A stretch of DNA of 64,000 bases from Diploscapter coronatus (GCA_964036155.1 OZ038423.1:17747249-17811248), one strand, 5' to 3'; shown: positions 12,683 through 24,884, numbered from the stretch's first letter. A program made the numbers and translations. The notes: generated from the letters alone by a model not told the origin.

Positions 12683-12863
12683 ATAACAATTCCGAAAGTT
12701 TTTTTTTCGATATCTGAATGCTCTTTTAGTGATTTTCATATTTATGATCAAATTATCGAAATCAATAAGCAATGGTTATTTTCAATCAAACTTTTCGTTA
12801 TTCAAACTCCTTGACAACAGCCCATTTATCAATTTCAGGATCGTATTCCTCTATTTTACTGCA
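12683..12863 (-). pseudogene. Fragment of F-box/kelch copy A last exon
   Basis: Nearly identical to 4190-4363, in the same orientation as copy A: it contains the end of copy A's last exon (IEEYDPEIDKWAVVKEFE and the stop) and its 3' flank, and breaks off sharply at TTTTACTGCA. No upstream exons accompany it. It lies just beyond copy B and is in inverted orientation to it, so it marks a rearrangement breakpoint. Confidence 0.8.
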
Positions 12864-13194
12864 TCGCCAACATCCCTGTTATCTATCCTTTCATTTTTTG
12901 CTCAAATAATCTCGGTTGTGCAAAATCGTGAAACGTTGAGTTCATCGATAGGGGATTTTCACTCCCACACAATATAACTATAGATTTAACAAATAACTAA
13001 TCCATGATTTTAGTAGCTGAGCAATAATACTCACAAATAAAAGATGAGACAATAAAATCACAATCGGATAGCTGGGTTTGTGGTGAAAGACGCCCACTTT
13101 TTAGAGAGCGCTCAACTTTGAAAAGTGGCGTCTTTTACCACAAGCTGATAATTGCTAGTTCGACACTCCCGCTTGAGATCTCATTGTCAAAAAC

Positions 13195-14802
13195 CTATTG
13201 CAAGCTGGAATCCTGAGCCGGAGTTGTTTGGTCAGATTTTCTCACAAGTCCACTGCTATTCAATTGAACTTGATTATTTCTAACTGTCGGTTTCTTGTAG
13301 AACTTGCGCAAAATTCTCAATAGCGCAGCTCGATAATCCCTAATGACGAGGAGAGTAACCCAAGCGTCTAGCAAAATATGCGATGAGAATAGGATGACGA
13401 TAATAGTTGACAAGATTTTAACTTCGATCTCGAACAATGGGCAGATGTACAGCATTCCAACCGGCAGGAAAGCAGTAAACATTGGTAGGAAGAGCTGAAT
13501 CGTCAGAGCACGGAAAAATTGCACTTGTAGCCTTTGTGATCGCTTGCTCATCATCGTATTGAGAACTTTCAACGCTCTGACCATTTTGAAGAAGATGGAG
13601 AACATTACGACTAACACGATGGCAATTAGGAGCAGCATAATCACAACAACCAACAAATCCTTTAACCGCGGAATCTTGGCATTTTGTTCGCCGTCCTATA
13701 ATGAGAAAATTATTAGATTTAACTTATTCAATGAAATTTTTCATTTGAAAAATATCAATTATGATCAGGACCTCGAAGTATAAACCAGTAAATACGTACA
13801 CCTTGTCGACGTTGACGTTATAGGTGTCCGTGAAATACCTTAATGAGATCTTCAATTTCTGACACAAATTTCTTCTAGACTATTTAATTCGGCAATAACA
13901 GTATTTAATAAAAATGTCGAATATACTAGGCTTAAGCTTAAAAATCGAATAGATAATAATGCACCTTCTTACGTAATCTCGATTGAGTCTATCCGACTTT
14001 AAGCCGAAAAATATCACTAGACAGGAAGTAGACGAATACAGAGTAAATAACCCGATCCAAACTAAATTCCTCGGAAAACGAAACCAGCGTAAATGTTGTT
14101 TCCTGCTTATTATTCACCGATTAGCATATCCTTTTTTTAAATTTATTTTTCGATATTCAACTAATTTATTGAAAAAGTAAACAAAAATCGAGTCTTACTG
14201 GCAAAGCACGAAATATCGATAGATGAAATGTAGCATGAGCAGGAAAATTGACATTGAATAGGCACCAGGAATGAGGCCAGTGATAATCTGTAGCTCGAAT
14301 GGGGCATATCTGAGGAACGATGTTGCAAAGAATCCATATGAATGACGCCAACAAAATGCCATCTGAATTTTGTTAGGTAGATTACACTTTAGGTAATTTT
14401 TAGCGGCACTAAATTTGCCTCATTCATACCGGCTGCACTATCAAATCGAGTATGCTGTAGAAGATCGAGAAAATACCAAAACACATGATCAGATATTTGT
14501 ACGTTCCGATTTCTGGAGCCGAGTAGCGATTCACTACGTAAATTAGCAACGAGTTAGTAATAGTTGCCAGTGACATGAGAAGCTAAGTTTGCAGTTGCAT
14601 GATAACGCTTTTACGTGACTTATCCTCGATAGGAGTTTGCGCGATTTGCGCTAATTTTTGGAATGAAGTCAGGAATATGTAAACCTAACATGTCATTCGT
14701 GATTCGCTTATCGAATTATTTTGCTTAAAATATTTTCAAACCCACAGAAGTTATGGAATGGACAATTTCCAGATTACGATAGACGTCATCGTTGTCTGCC
14801 AT
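13195..14802 (-). CDS. STR-type seven-transmembrane chemoreceptor
   Basis: Six exons, all in phase: 14802-14746, 14582-14430, 14362-14199, 14102-13973, 13858-13802 and 13695-13195 (353 residues). Hallmarks of the nematode Str serpentine receptor family are clear: an early helix with an Asn (ATITNSLLIYVV), the GTYKYLM motif before TM2, the TM3-end motif HFIYRYF, the pre-TM6 QVQFFRALTIQ, and the TM7 end LLVIRDYRAAL followed by a basic tail. Such receptors act in sensory cilia to detect odorants or other chemicals through G proteins; the ligand is unknown. It is convergent with, and only distantly similar to, the tandem pair at 16.4-23.4 kb. The exon intervals show no premature stop. Confidence 0.85.
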
Positions 14803-14829
14803 TGCTGATAAACAATAAATATAAAATAT

Positions 14830-15308
14830 AGACAATTGCTAATGAACGAGGAACTTTCAAATAATATCTGCTGTTTGCAATGATTTGCTTGAGCTTACGA
14901 GTTTGTAGACCGAAAGAACAACGATAAAATTTGCGTTTTTTATCACAGTAAAACTTTACGACTCAATGGATAATGCTTAATTTGCATATAATGTATTTTC
15001 ACGTATGATACCGATAAAAGGAAATTGAATACTTTTGCACATGAATATTGCCATAAATAATTCTATTTTGAAGTTCAGAGTCTAGTAAAAGAAATGTGTT
15101 TTGTGTATATAGGCAATTTCTACGCATATTTATGAAAACCGTGAAAGATTATATGAATTAAAAAAAAACAATGAATATAATTTTGTATTTTCTAGATTAG
15201 CCATAAAAATCTGCAAATCACAAGACAAAGGATACGAAGACCTTCCAACTGTTGTTCCGAATGGCTTATTAAAAGGAACAAGTTCTTTCCACACTTATAT
15301 TTATTTAT
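14830..15308. other. No gene recognised; intergenic
   Basis: AT-rich spacer between the divergently arranged STR genes. It presumably contains the 5' regulatory sequence of the minus-strand receptor, but no defined site was identified. Confidence 0.4.
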
Positions 15309-15542
15309 ATAACTTTCTTGGAGTTTATTTTATGAAGAGATGTTATTGCAGCCATTCAGCAAGATAACTGGATAAAAGATAATTTTAAAGTTGCACGGAG
15401 TTATCAAGATTTTTCAATACAACAATGCCTGACGAGGTTAACGGAAATGTGAATCATTATTGGCAATTTTAACATTGTGTATAATTTTGTGATTCTAAAA
15501 GAATTGGTTTGTTTAAAAATTAAGTTGGATAATTTATTTCAG

Positions 15543-15739
15543 CGAGTTCAATATTAGGTTTAATGGAAATAGGTATCGGGTTGAGATTGCTCCGTTTCGG
15601 AGGCGGTGAATATAGCATGAATAGGATGGAATTTGGAGGATATAACGGTTATAATTATTATAGTCCTTATCAATATCAATCGTTTGAACATCCTAACTAC
15701 AATTACGGAAATTTCTATAATTATAATCATTACGGATGA
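15543..15739 (+). CDS. Gly/Tyr/Asn-rich small protein, C-terminal exon
   Basis: A TTTCAG acceptor opens a frame reading SSILGLMEIGIGLRLLRFG, then a tail rich in Gly, Tyr and Asn (EFGGYNGYNYYSPYQYQSF, NYGNFYNYNHYG) to the stop. Composition resembles secreted Gly/Tyr-rich peptides and structural proteins of nematodes, but no specific family was recognised. The upstream exon with start codon is uncertain: an ATG at 15427 starts only a short frame that does not phase with this exon. The duplicate at 20737 is frameshifted, so this copy is the intact one. Confidence 0.5.
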
Positions 15740-16381
15740 CTAGACTTTTGTTTAGAGTTATTCGGTTGTGTAGAATTACTGTCGAAGTATGGACCCTCGA
15801 AAACGCATATGCCACTTTCATCGGCTCGCAGTTTCGCAACGACTGTAGCAGGAGGGCCAGAAACTGGACAATCGAAAGGGGTATAGTAGTTGTACACCAG
15901 TGGGTACTGACCCTATTTGAGTTGACTTGATGATAAAATAGAAATATTTTGCCGAAAAGTTAATAAGTATCTCAGAAATTATCGAACAATCTAATAATAT
16001 CGCATACAAAACACCCAGGCCTTGGTTTCGTTTTATTTTCCCCTCACCTAATCCGCAGAAAGGTTAAAATTTCGCTCATTTCATTCCCGCCAACCTATTA
16101 TTATTTTCTGCTTAGAAATGACTAAGAAGCTCTACAAATAATTGTAGCCCTAATACATTCTTACAGCAAGAAACTTGAAGATTACTTTAATCCAGTGTGA
16201 AATCAAATTCAAATAAGTGGGAGGGTCTCGACGGGGTTTTTATCTTCTATTGGAATTTCTATTCATGTTGGGATGATCTCTTATAAATAGATGAGACGTA
16301 ACGAAGTGGTATAATTTTATTATCTTCAGAACTTATATTTACTGTATCCAGTTATATTCTAAGTTCTGAACGAAGGCTAAG

Positions 16382-18413
16382 ATGTGGATGTCTCAAGTCG
16401 ATGCAAACGGGCACTACTCGCTGTTTATCACACCCCTACATTACTATCAGACGTATATCGGTTGCGCTATCTCGGTGCTGACCAATGGTACACTTGTTTA
16501 TATAATTCTCAGCCGACCCCACCAGAAGATGGGTAATTACAAATACGTGGTGCTAGCGTTCGTCTGCTTCGATATCTCGTACAGTCTAGTGGATATCATT
16601 ACCAAACCCGTAAGTAACGCTAAAAACTGCCTTAGGATGTTTTCAGATCTTGATCATGATCGCGTGATCAAGGCTGAAATAGAGTGAGAAAGGCAGAGAG
16701 ACTTGATCAAGCTTTTGATCACGCCTCTTTGATTTTCCGACACTATTTTCCCATGATCAAGACCTGAAAGCCCCTTATGCAACAGAAATTTCAGGGACTC
16801 TACTATTACAAACAATCGTTCGTCTTATTTTCTTCAGGCGGCCTATTGTCATACCCGCCTCCAATCGGCGTCTTCGCAGCCTGTCTTTGGACTGCATTCT
16901 TCGCTATGTCATTCCTACTGCTAGCAATCCATTTCTTCTATCGATATCTGTCAATAACCAAGCAAGGATTTTTATAATGGTTCTAAGTCTTATAATGAAT
17001 TACAGTGTGAAGTACATGTACCTATTCACCCTGAAATACGCGTGGATTTGGGTTGTCGTAGTTGCCCTAGGCAGTCTGGATTATGCGTTAACTTGTTGGT
17101 TCACAATGTACCCGACGGAGACTGTATTCACTTTTGTCATCTTCTTACAAAAACAGTATTCTATAGACGTACGATTTTCTCGAGGACACTATACAAGAGA
17201 ACTTCAACATTTCCGTGCGAAACTTGGGGTTCATATCGTCTGTTTACTGGGTTTTGTGAAATACATCGAAATCTATCGAAAATTTCACAATTTTTAGATT
17301 TCAAACAACAACACGATACAAATGAGCTATCGTGACTTTTTCGGAATGATAAACATATTCATCCTCGAGGTAACAGATTTCATCGGCTCATAGAAAAAAG
17401 ACACCGGTTTTTTTCTTTTCTTCTCTTGCTTCCCCATACTATTTCTTAGAAAAACCGGTGTCTTTTTCTAGGAGCCGATTTCATCAAATTAAAAAAAGAA
17501 AAAAATGAAAATGATAAATTTATTTAGTGCGTGACGTTTAGCGCGATGATCTATTGCGGGTACAAAAGTCAAAGAGCTTTGAGCAAATTCAACACGATGA
17601 TTAGCTCCTCGACACGAGCTCTGCAGAAATCGCTACTGAAGGCCCTCGTAATTCAAGTATGGCTATAATTTTAGCGAGTTGTGTCTAGACCATAAATGCA
17701 CTTATGAAAAAGTAAGCTTCAATTTTGGAGTAAAGATTTATTTTCCAACCCAGAAAGAACTAATGCTACATTATAGTTGTCTAGCAAGTAGCCTTCATTT
17801 CAAAGAAACGGCTCATACGTCTTTTTACTATTTTTAAAAGTTTTCTTTATGGCCAAGTCTTCAGAAACACGCTATTAACTCCAACAAAATGGAAAAGACG
17901 CACGTAAGTTGTGGGTGCGTCCAGGTGTACTTGACAGATTCTAAGAAACTGCACCGTTTTATTGAAATGGAAAGTAGTTATTATCGGAAATAAGTTGATT
18001 TAGACGATGGTTCCTCTGTTTCTCGCCTACATCCCCTGCTGGATCGGTTTCTCGCTACCCTTGACGCCCTTTGAAGTTTCCAAGTATCGCCATTTCATGT
18101 TACTTGGTGAAGAGTCGAAATTTTAGGGTAACATCAAATAACGTGGTGATTACCGCGTTAACGCTATTCCCCATCTGCGACTGTATAGTGATCATCTACT
18201 ACGTGAAAGCTTTCAGAGACGTTAGCCCATGCTTTGTTCGAAAAAAAAACGCGTGTAAATCTATTTTAGACCCTGATCGAGATACTTGGGAACATTCCAT
18301 GTCTGAATGGTTGTATTGCTCGGATTCGATCGGATTCCCGAAGTACGAGAAGCAACAAAGTGCACAACAGTTCTCAGTCAAATAATAAGCAATGTTCAAC
18401 TCAAATGACTTAG
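16382..18413 (+). CDS. STR-type chemoreceptor, tandem copy 1
   Basis: Nine exons, all phases agreeing: 16382-16609, 16795-16949, 17006-17123, 17167-17250, 17298-17369, 17528-17656, 18004-18083, 18127-18220, 18270-18413 (367 residues). Str-family marks: N-terminal helix with Asn (LTNGTLVYIIL), MGNYKYV before TM2, HFFYRYL at the end of TM3, IYCGYKSQ at the end of TM5, LQKSLLKALVIQ before TM6, TLFPICDCIVIIYYVKAFRD for TM7, then a Ser/Asn-rich tail. The 56-nt intron after RYL removes an in-frame TAA that would otherwise look like a nonsense mutation. A 92-bp hairpin element sits inside the intron after 17369. Expected role: chemosensory GPCR; ligand unknown. Confidence 0.85.
17385..17476. mobile_element. 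92-bp hairpin MITE with 9-bp target duplication
   Basis: Terminal inverted repeats GGCTCATAGAAAAA and its complement (TTTTTCTAGGAGCC) surround a pyrimidine-rich core with ACCGGTGTC. It is flanked on both sides by GATTTCATC (17376-17384 and 17477-17485). The matching intron of the tandem copy 2 has a single GATTTCATC and no element, so this is a real insertion made after the duplication. A 9-bp duplication is typical of Mutator-like elements; that assignment is inference. Confidence 0.9.
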
Positions 18414-19146
18414 TGATGATCTCAATTTTTGCTGATGTTACGTATAAAATGGTAAATTCGTAGTATATTTTATATAGTTTATCAGAAAATCAAGCCCATG
18501 ATGACCCTGTTCAGAGACGTGCGAATTCAGAATCGGATTCGGTTTTCAAAAAATTTCTAGATTCGCCCACCACTGAAAATAAAACTAATTACTGAGATAT
18601 TCACTCATAAGTTCTTTCGAGTTTACTTTTCTCAAAACTGATTTCTGCGTTAGTCATCATTTGCAAAGTTGTACATACCTACTTATCGTTGCTATACTTG
18701 TTTCAAATAAACTAAATACAAATAAACTGCTTCATTATTTACATCCTGTGCATTTATTTATCGATACATACAAAAAGATTCTCGCAAAGTAGCGACGCAA
18801 GAAACTGCAGCACCTCTCACAATTACTTCGTCCGAATTGATCCGATTCAGGACTTTCCGTGCCGAGAGCTTTCTTATTATTTCGTTTTCTGCTTGGGAAT
18901 TTCGTATCATATCACCCACAAGTATCTAAAAGAACTGAAATAAATATTCTCAGAAATATCTTGCGAAACTCACGACATGATCAATTTCTGATATCAGGTG
19001 TCAGATAACGTGATACGATCCGAATCGGAGATTTTACATCAATCTGGTTTCAGATTTGGATTCTACACATATGAATTAGTATACAAAAATTTTTACAGTA
19101 TTAAAAATGGATTAACGGATGGGAAGCTACGGGGTCGTTTATAAAG

Positions 19147-19240
19147 GGCTCTTAGAAAAAGAACAGTTTTTCTAAAAAAAAAACTAGTATGAGGAAGCAG
19201 GAGAAGAAAAGAAAAAAACCGGTGTCTTTTTCTATGAGCC
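19147..19240. mobile_element. Second copy of the GGCTC hairpin MITE
   Basis: Begins GGCTCTTAGAAAAAG and ends CTTTTTCTATGAGCC, with the AAACCGGTGTC motif near the right end. It is related to the element at 17385-17476 but more diverged on the left side. No clear target duplication remains. Confidence 0.75.
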
Positions 19241-19517
19241 TATAGTAGAAGCAATAATCGTCTAAGAACATTGTCATTGTTTACAATTGTACATTATTGC
19301 ATAAAATATGAAATAATGAATTGTATTGAGGAATTATAATATTTGACTGCATACTTTCAACGCCATTTATACATAAGCAACTCAGCGTGTAATACAAATT
19401 CTTGCAGATATTTCGAACTAATAATTGTGAGCGATAATACTGCAAGACAAGATTATATATTCGAAAAGGTGATTATGAGTTTATGATCAATAGTAGTAAA
19501 ATTGCAATACCTAATCT

Positions 19518-19995
19518 ACAGGGTGTTTCAAGTTTATCTTCCCAATTTACTTTTTGAATAACTTTTTTATTGTACTCTCATTATGTAATGGTTTTGTTTG
19601 GTATAGCTCTTGGGTCGAGACCAATTACCCATATCCAGAAAACCACCTGTTTTTGGAGAAGCTAATTTTTGATATCGAAAAAAATGTTAAAAATTCATAA
19701 CTTCCTTATTTCTGAACCAAATTGAATGATTCTTTTTTATTTTGTAGATCTTGAGTAGGAGAATAAAGTAAAAATATAAAGATTAAATTTTTAGAAATTA
19801 ATTTTGGCAAGAAAAAATTACCCGAAGTTACCCTATATACCCGTGCTGTGTTTACAAGGGTAATGTGAGTTAGTGTCGGAGTTTTCTATGAAATCTTGTA
19901 GAGCTTTTCAAGTTGATCAACTTTTGTTCCAGAACTTATTTAAGAATGTGCACACACAGGGGATATGAATTTTTGAAATCAAACTAGGCAATAAT
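19518..19995. mobile_element. Single-arm copy of CAGGGTGTTTCAAG repeat
   Basis: Starts CAGGGTGTTTCAAGTTTATC and continues through the shared internal blocks (ACCAATTACCCATA, AAATTCATAACTTCC, TACCCTATATACCCGT) found in the palindromic members at 44385-45057, 46750-48459 and, in part, 50150-50700 and 59360-59660. No second arm follows, so this is a half element. Confidence 0.7.
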
Positions 19996-20736
19996 GAGCC
20001 ATGACAACTCGTCGAAGAAGTGACATTTCTTCGCTAGCGGGCAGTCTATAGGAAAACGGTCAAGTGTTCCAGAAACTAGAAGACTTGGGCTACTTCCCAG
20101 TATAAATAACTCACGGAACCTGGGGTTTTTAAAGAATTAAAAATTAAAAGAAGCGAAAACTTAATATGACATTTTCCATATGTTTCACTATGTTCATCAT
20201 AACTTCCTTATTCGGTGTCATTTCGACGAGGTCTTTCCAGAATCGTGTTCAGCTGGTCTCTTCGATCATTTTGATACTGAATTTGAATTTTTCCCATGCC
20301 GAATAACGAAAATAGAATTTTTTAGAACTACTGAATGCGGACCTTCCGGAACATGCGGAACAAGTGGTCGGATCGGGTTTTAACCGTCAGATTCGTAATC
20401 AGCGTAGTCGAAAACCCCCAGGAACAAAAAATCAGCTCGAATATTGAGGGTCAACTTCTTGGGTACCACCCCAAACTCGATTTTTATGAATAACGTGCCT
20501 TAGATAACTTTCTTGGAGTTTATTTTATGAAGAGATGTTATTGCAGCCATTCAGCAAGATAACTGGATAAAAGATAATTTTAAAATTGCACGAAGTTATC
20601 AAGACTTTTCAATACAACAATGCCTGAAGAGGTTAACGGAAATGTGAATCATTATTGGCAATTTTAACATTGTGCATAATTTTTGATTCTAGAGGAATTG
20701 GTTTGTTTAAAAATTGAGTTGGATAATTTATTTCAG

Positions 20737-20939
20737 CGAGTTCAATGTTAGGTTTAATGGGAATAGGTATCGGGCTGAGATTGCTTCGTCTCGGAGGCGG
20801 TGAATATATAATAGCATGAATAGGATGGAATTTGGAGGATATAACGGTTATAATTATTATAGTCCTTATCAGTATCAATCGTTTGAACATCCTAACTACA
20901 ATTACGGAAATTTTTATAATTATAATCATTACGGAGGAC
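20737..20939 (+). pseudogene. Gly/Tyr-rich exon, duplicated and frameshifted
   Basis: Counterpart of 15543-15739. Around the GAATATA stretch it carries 5 extra bases, so a frame opened at the acceptor stops at once after GGGEYIIA. In the repeat-coding frame the TGA that ends copy 1 is GGA here, which lets the frame run on into LDFCLELFGC. A frame starting at an internal ATG (20816) still encodes the Gly/Tyr-rich stretch, but the original reading frame is lost. Confidence 0.65.
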
Positions 20940-21582
20940 TAGACTTTTGTTTAGAATTATTCGGTTGTGTAGAATTACTGTCGAAGTATGGACCTTCGAA
21001 AACGCATATGCCACTTTCATCGGCTCGCAGTTTCGCAACAACTGTAGCAGGAGGCCCAGAAACTGGGCAATCGAAAGGGGTATAGTAGTTGTACACCAGT
21101 GGGTACTGACCCTATTTGAGTTGACTTGATGATAAAATAGAAATATTTTGTCGAAAAGTTAATAAGTATCTCAGAAATTATCGAACAACCTAATAATATC
21201 GCATACAAAACACCCAGGCCTTGGTTTCGTTTTATTTTCTCCTCACCTAATCTGCAGAAAGGTTAAAATTTCGCTCATTTCATTCCCGCCAACCTATTGT
21301 TATTTTCTATTTATAAATGTCTGAAGAATAAAAGACTTAAAAAAACTATAGAAAATTTTAGCCATGATGTATTCTTACAGCAAGAAACTTGAAGATTACT
21401 TTAATCCAGCGTGAAATCAAATTCAAATAAGTGGGAGGGTCTCGACGGGGTTTTATCTTCTATTCATGTTGGGATGATCTCTTATAAATAGATGAGACGT
21501 AATGAAGTGGTACAATTGTATTATCTTCAGAACTTATATTTACTCTATCCAGTTATATTCTAAGTTCTGAACGAAGGCTAAG

Positions 21583-23449
21583 ATGTGGATGTCTCAAGTC
21601 GATGCAAACGGGCACTACTCGCTGTTTATCACACCCCTACATTACTATCAGACGTATATCGGCTGTATTATCTCGGTGCTGACCAATGGTACACTTGTTT
21701 ATATAATTCTCAGCCGACCACATCGAAAGATGGGCAATTACAAGTACGTGGTGCTAGCATTTGTCTGCTTCGATATCTTGTACAGTCTGCTGGATGTCAT
21801 TATCAAACCCGTAAGTAACGCTAAAAACTGCCTTAGGATGCTTTCAGATCTTGATCATGGTCACGTCTCTTTGATTTTCCGATACTATTTTCCCATGATC
21901 AAGGCCTGAAAGCCCCTTTTATGCAACAAAAATTTCAGGCACTCTACACTTACAAACAAGCGTTCGTCTTATTGTCTTCAGGCGGCCTATTGTCATACCC
22001 GCCTCCAATCGGCGTCTTCGGAATCTGTTTTTGGACTGTATTCTTCGCTATGTCATTCCTACTGCTAGCAATCCATTTCTTCTATCGATATCTGTCAATA
22101 ACCAAGCAAGGATTTTTACAATGGTTCTAATTCTTATAATGAATTACAGTGCGAAATACATGTACCTATTCACCCTGAAATACGCGTGGATTTGGGTTGT
22201 CGTAGTTGCCCTAGGCAGTCTGGATTATGCGTTAACTGCTTGGTTCACAATGTATCCGACGGAGACTGTATTCAATTTTGTCACCTTCTTACAAAAACAG
22301 TATTTTAGACGTACGATTTTCTCGAGGATGCTATACAAGAGGACTTCAACATTTCCGCGCGAAACTTGGGATTTGTCTCGACTGTTTATTGGGTTTTGTG
22401 ACATAAATCGAAGTCTATCGAAATTCCACAATTTTTAGATCTCAAACAACGACACGATGCAAGTGAACTATCGAAACTTGTCCGGAATGATAAACATATT
22501 CATTCTCGAGGCAATCGATTTCATCAAATTAAAAAGAAAATGATCCTTTATTTAGTGTGTGACGTTTACTTTGATGATCTACTGGGGGTACAAAAGCCAA
22601 AAAGCTTTGAGCAAATTCGACACGATGCTTAGCTCCTCGACGCGAGCTCTGCAGAAATCGCTATTGAAAGCCCTCGTAATTCAAGTATGGCTATAATTTT
22701 AGCGAGTTGTGTCTAGACCATAAATGCACTTGTGAAAAAGTAAGCTTCAATTTTGGAGTAAAGATTTATTTTCCAACCCAGAAAGAACTAATGCTACATT
22801 ATAGTTGTCTAGCAAGTAGCCTTCATTTCAAAGAAACGGCTCATACGTCTTCTTACTATTTTTAAAAGTTTTCTTTATGGCCAAGTCTTCAGAAACACGC
22901 TATTAACTCCAACAAAATGGAAAAGACGCACGTAACGAGATATTAGTCGTGGGTGCGTCCAGGTGTACTTTACAGATTCTAAGAAACTGCACCGTTTTAT
23001 TGAAATGGAAAGTAGTTATTATCGGAAATAACTTGATTTAGACGATGGTTCCTCTGTTTCTCGCCTACATCCCCTGCTGGATCGGTTTCTCGCTACCCTT
23101 GACGCCCTTTGAAGTTTCCAAGTATCGCCATTTCATGTTACTTGGTGAAGAGTCGAAATTTTAGGGTAACATCAAATAACGTGGTGATTACCGCGTTAAC
23201 GCTATTCCCCATCTGCGACTGTATTGTGATCATCTATTACGTAAAAGCTTTCAGAGACGTTAGCCCATGCTTTGTTCGAAAAAAGCGCGTGTAAATGTAT
23301 TTTAGACCCTGATCGAGATACTTGGGAACATTCCATGTCTGAACGGTTGGATTGCTCGGATTCGATCGGATTCCCGAAGTACGAGAAGCAACAAAGTGCA
23401 CAACAGTTCTCAGTCAAATAATAAGCAATGTTCAACTCAAATGACTTAG
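21583..23449 (+). CDS. STR-type chemoreceptor, tandem copy 2
   Basis: Same nine-exon structure as copy 1, with exons 21583-21810, 21939-22093 and 22150 onward through the TM7 exon and a final exon ending in TAG at 23447-23449. It encodes GFVSTVYW, LMIYWGYKSQ, LQKSLLKALVIQ and TLFPICDCIVIIYYVKAFRD like copy 1, with scattered substitutions. One splice donor differs: after ILE (CTCGAG) copy 1 has GTAACA while this copy has GCAATC, so the intron would need a GC donor or the exon junction is broken. All other junctions keep GT-AG. Likely a working or recently damaged chemosensory GPCR. Confidence 0.75.
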
Positions 23450-23512
23450 TGATGATCTCAATTTTGCTGATGTTACGTATAGAATTTGTAAATTCCTAGT
23501 ATATTTTATATA

Positions 23513-24884
23513 CTAGCCTTCAGGGGCCGCTTCGCAAAAGTGCAAAACAAAACAATGCCAAACCAAAAGACAATATCAAATCAAAACAACACCAACGTCA
23601 CAACAACTCCGACACTAAAACAATTTTTCTTTAAAATTAACACATTTTATTTGTTGCATTTCTCATTTTCATGCTCATACTCTCTCACACTATCAAAATT
23701 TTTAATTTCATAGCTCTCCCCTCCTGAAAATTCATCAAACCATAAAACTAAAACTATTTAATTTTAAAAATTCAATCAATCATTTCAAATATTTCTTTGT
23801 CATCATTCAATTATCAATTATCCCATTGATGCCATTTTCTAAAATTCTTCAAAGATTTTTCTAAAAATTTCAAGTTCCTTTTCATCCATAAAAATGCAAA
23901 AAATCGGTTCATTAAAGGCGAAATCACTTCTAATAAGGATAATTGCCCAATTATCTCATCAAACCCAAACAAAACCTATACGTTGCACACCGCCGGAAAA
24001 TTCTGCATCCAACCATACCACATTCAACCATTTTTATTCACTCCACTTCAAGCAATAGCGTTGGACACACAGACAAGCAGACTCAGGGGTTTTACTAAAG
24101 AGTAGATAGATAGATAACAATCATGATTTTTTTTTTTTTTTAAATAATGCAATTGTAGAATGTTGATATAGAATTAGGTAATTCATCAGATAATTTTTTA
24201 ATTCCTGATATCACATTGTAATATTTTAAAATTAGGAATGGTTTTCATCCGATGTTGTCTTTTCATTAAAAATTAACTGAAACAACAATCCAAAAATAAT
24301 CAATTTCCTAATCGAAATTACTAAATATCGTTGAAAAGGGCGTTCTGGAATTGTCGCAACGACGCAACGTATTTTTAATAGTGGAATTCATTTGGAAATG
24401 TCGCAACATGAAAATGACGCGGCGTGTTGTAAGGTAAATTCGATATTGAAATATTTCGACATAAATATTCTATTACAACGCGTCGCGTAATTTTCATGTT
24501 GCGACAAATCCAAGCTGCTCAACAACACCAATAAAGAAAAAGATTTGAAAGCTTTCACAAATAAATAAAAATTGACAGTTAAATTTCAAGAGAGTGAAAG
24601 AGCAATGCGTACTCTTGTCGTAGATACGAGATAGTCTGTTGAAAATCCGAATTTTTACAATTTCTTCCATTCAATTTTCGAATTTTAAAATTGCTATGAT
24701 CTCACTATCATAGAAGATTGATACGTGTGATATATCGTTTTCTTATCAAAATTTGACTCATAATGCATAAAAATTGACCATTTTCTGGTTTCGAAATCTT
24801 CTCCTTACCAAGACTAAACATACATATTCAGTGTATATATTGAGTTATTCGATGTTGAAAATTTTATTTATTTTTCATGCAGAT
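23513..24884. other. Intergenic; small hairpin, no gene
   Basis: AT-rich spacer. It contains a short inverted repeat at about 24395-24515 (TGTCGCAACATGAAAATGAC and its complement), probably a small MITE, and a T tract near 24127. No coding exon recognised. Confidence 0.5.

Larger units (their letters stand above)
15309..18476. repeat. Tandem duplication, unit 1
   Basis: Direct repeat of 20504-23512 at very high identity through coding, intronic and intergenic sequence. The unit carries a Gly/Tyr-rich exon and an STR receptor gene. Two insertions are specific to this unit: a 92-bp hairpin element in one intron (17385-17476) and about 57 bp in the first intron near 16655-16715. Confidence 0.9.
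20504..23512. repeat. Tandem duplication, unit 2
   Basis: Direct repeat of 15309-18476 in the same orientation, separated from it by about 2 kb of unrelated sequence. It ends at a TATATTTTATATA run shared by both units. It lacks the two intronic insertions of unit 1. Confidence 0.9.

Noticed and set aside
16940..17010. Apparent nonsense mutation (TAA) in STR copy 1 after KQGFL
   Set aside because: The TAA falls inside a 56-nt intron with GT donor after RYL and TTACAG acceptor; splicing it out restores phase in both tandem copies.
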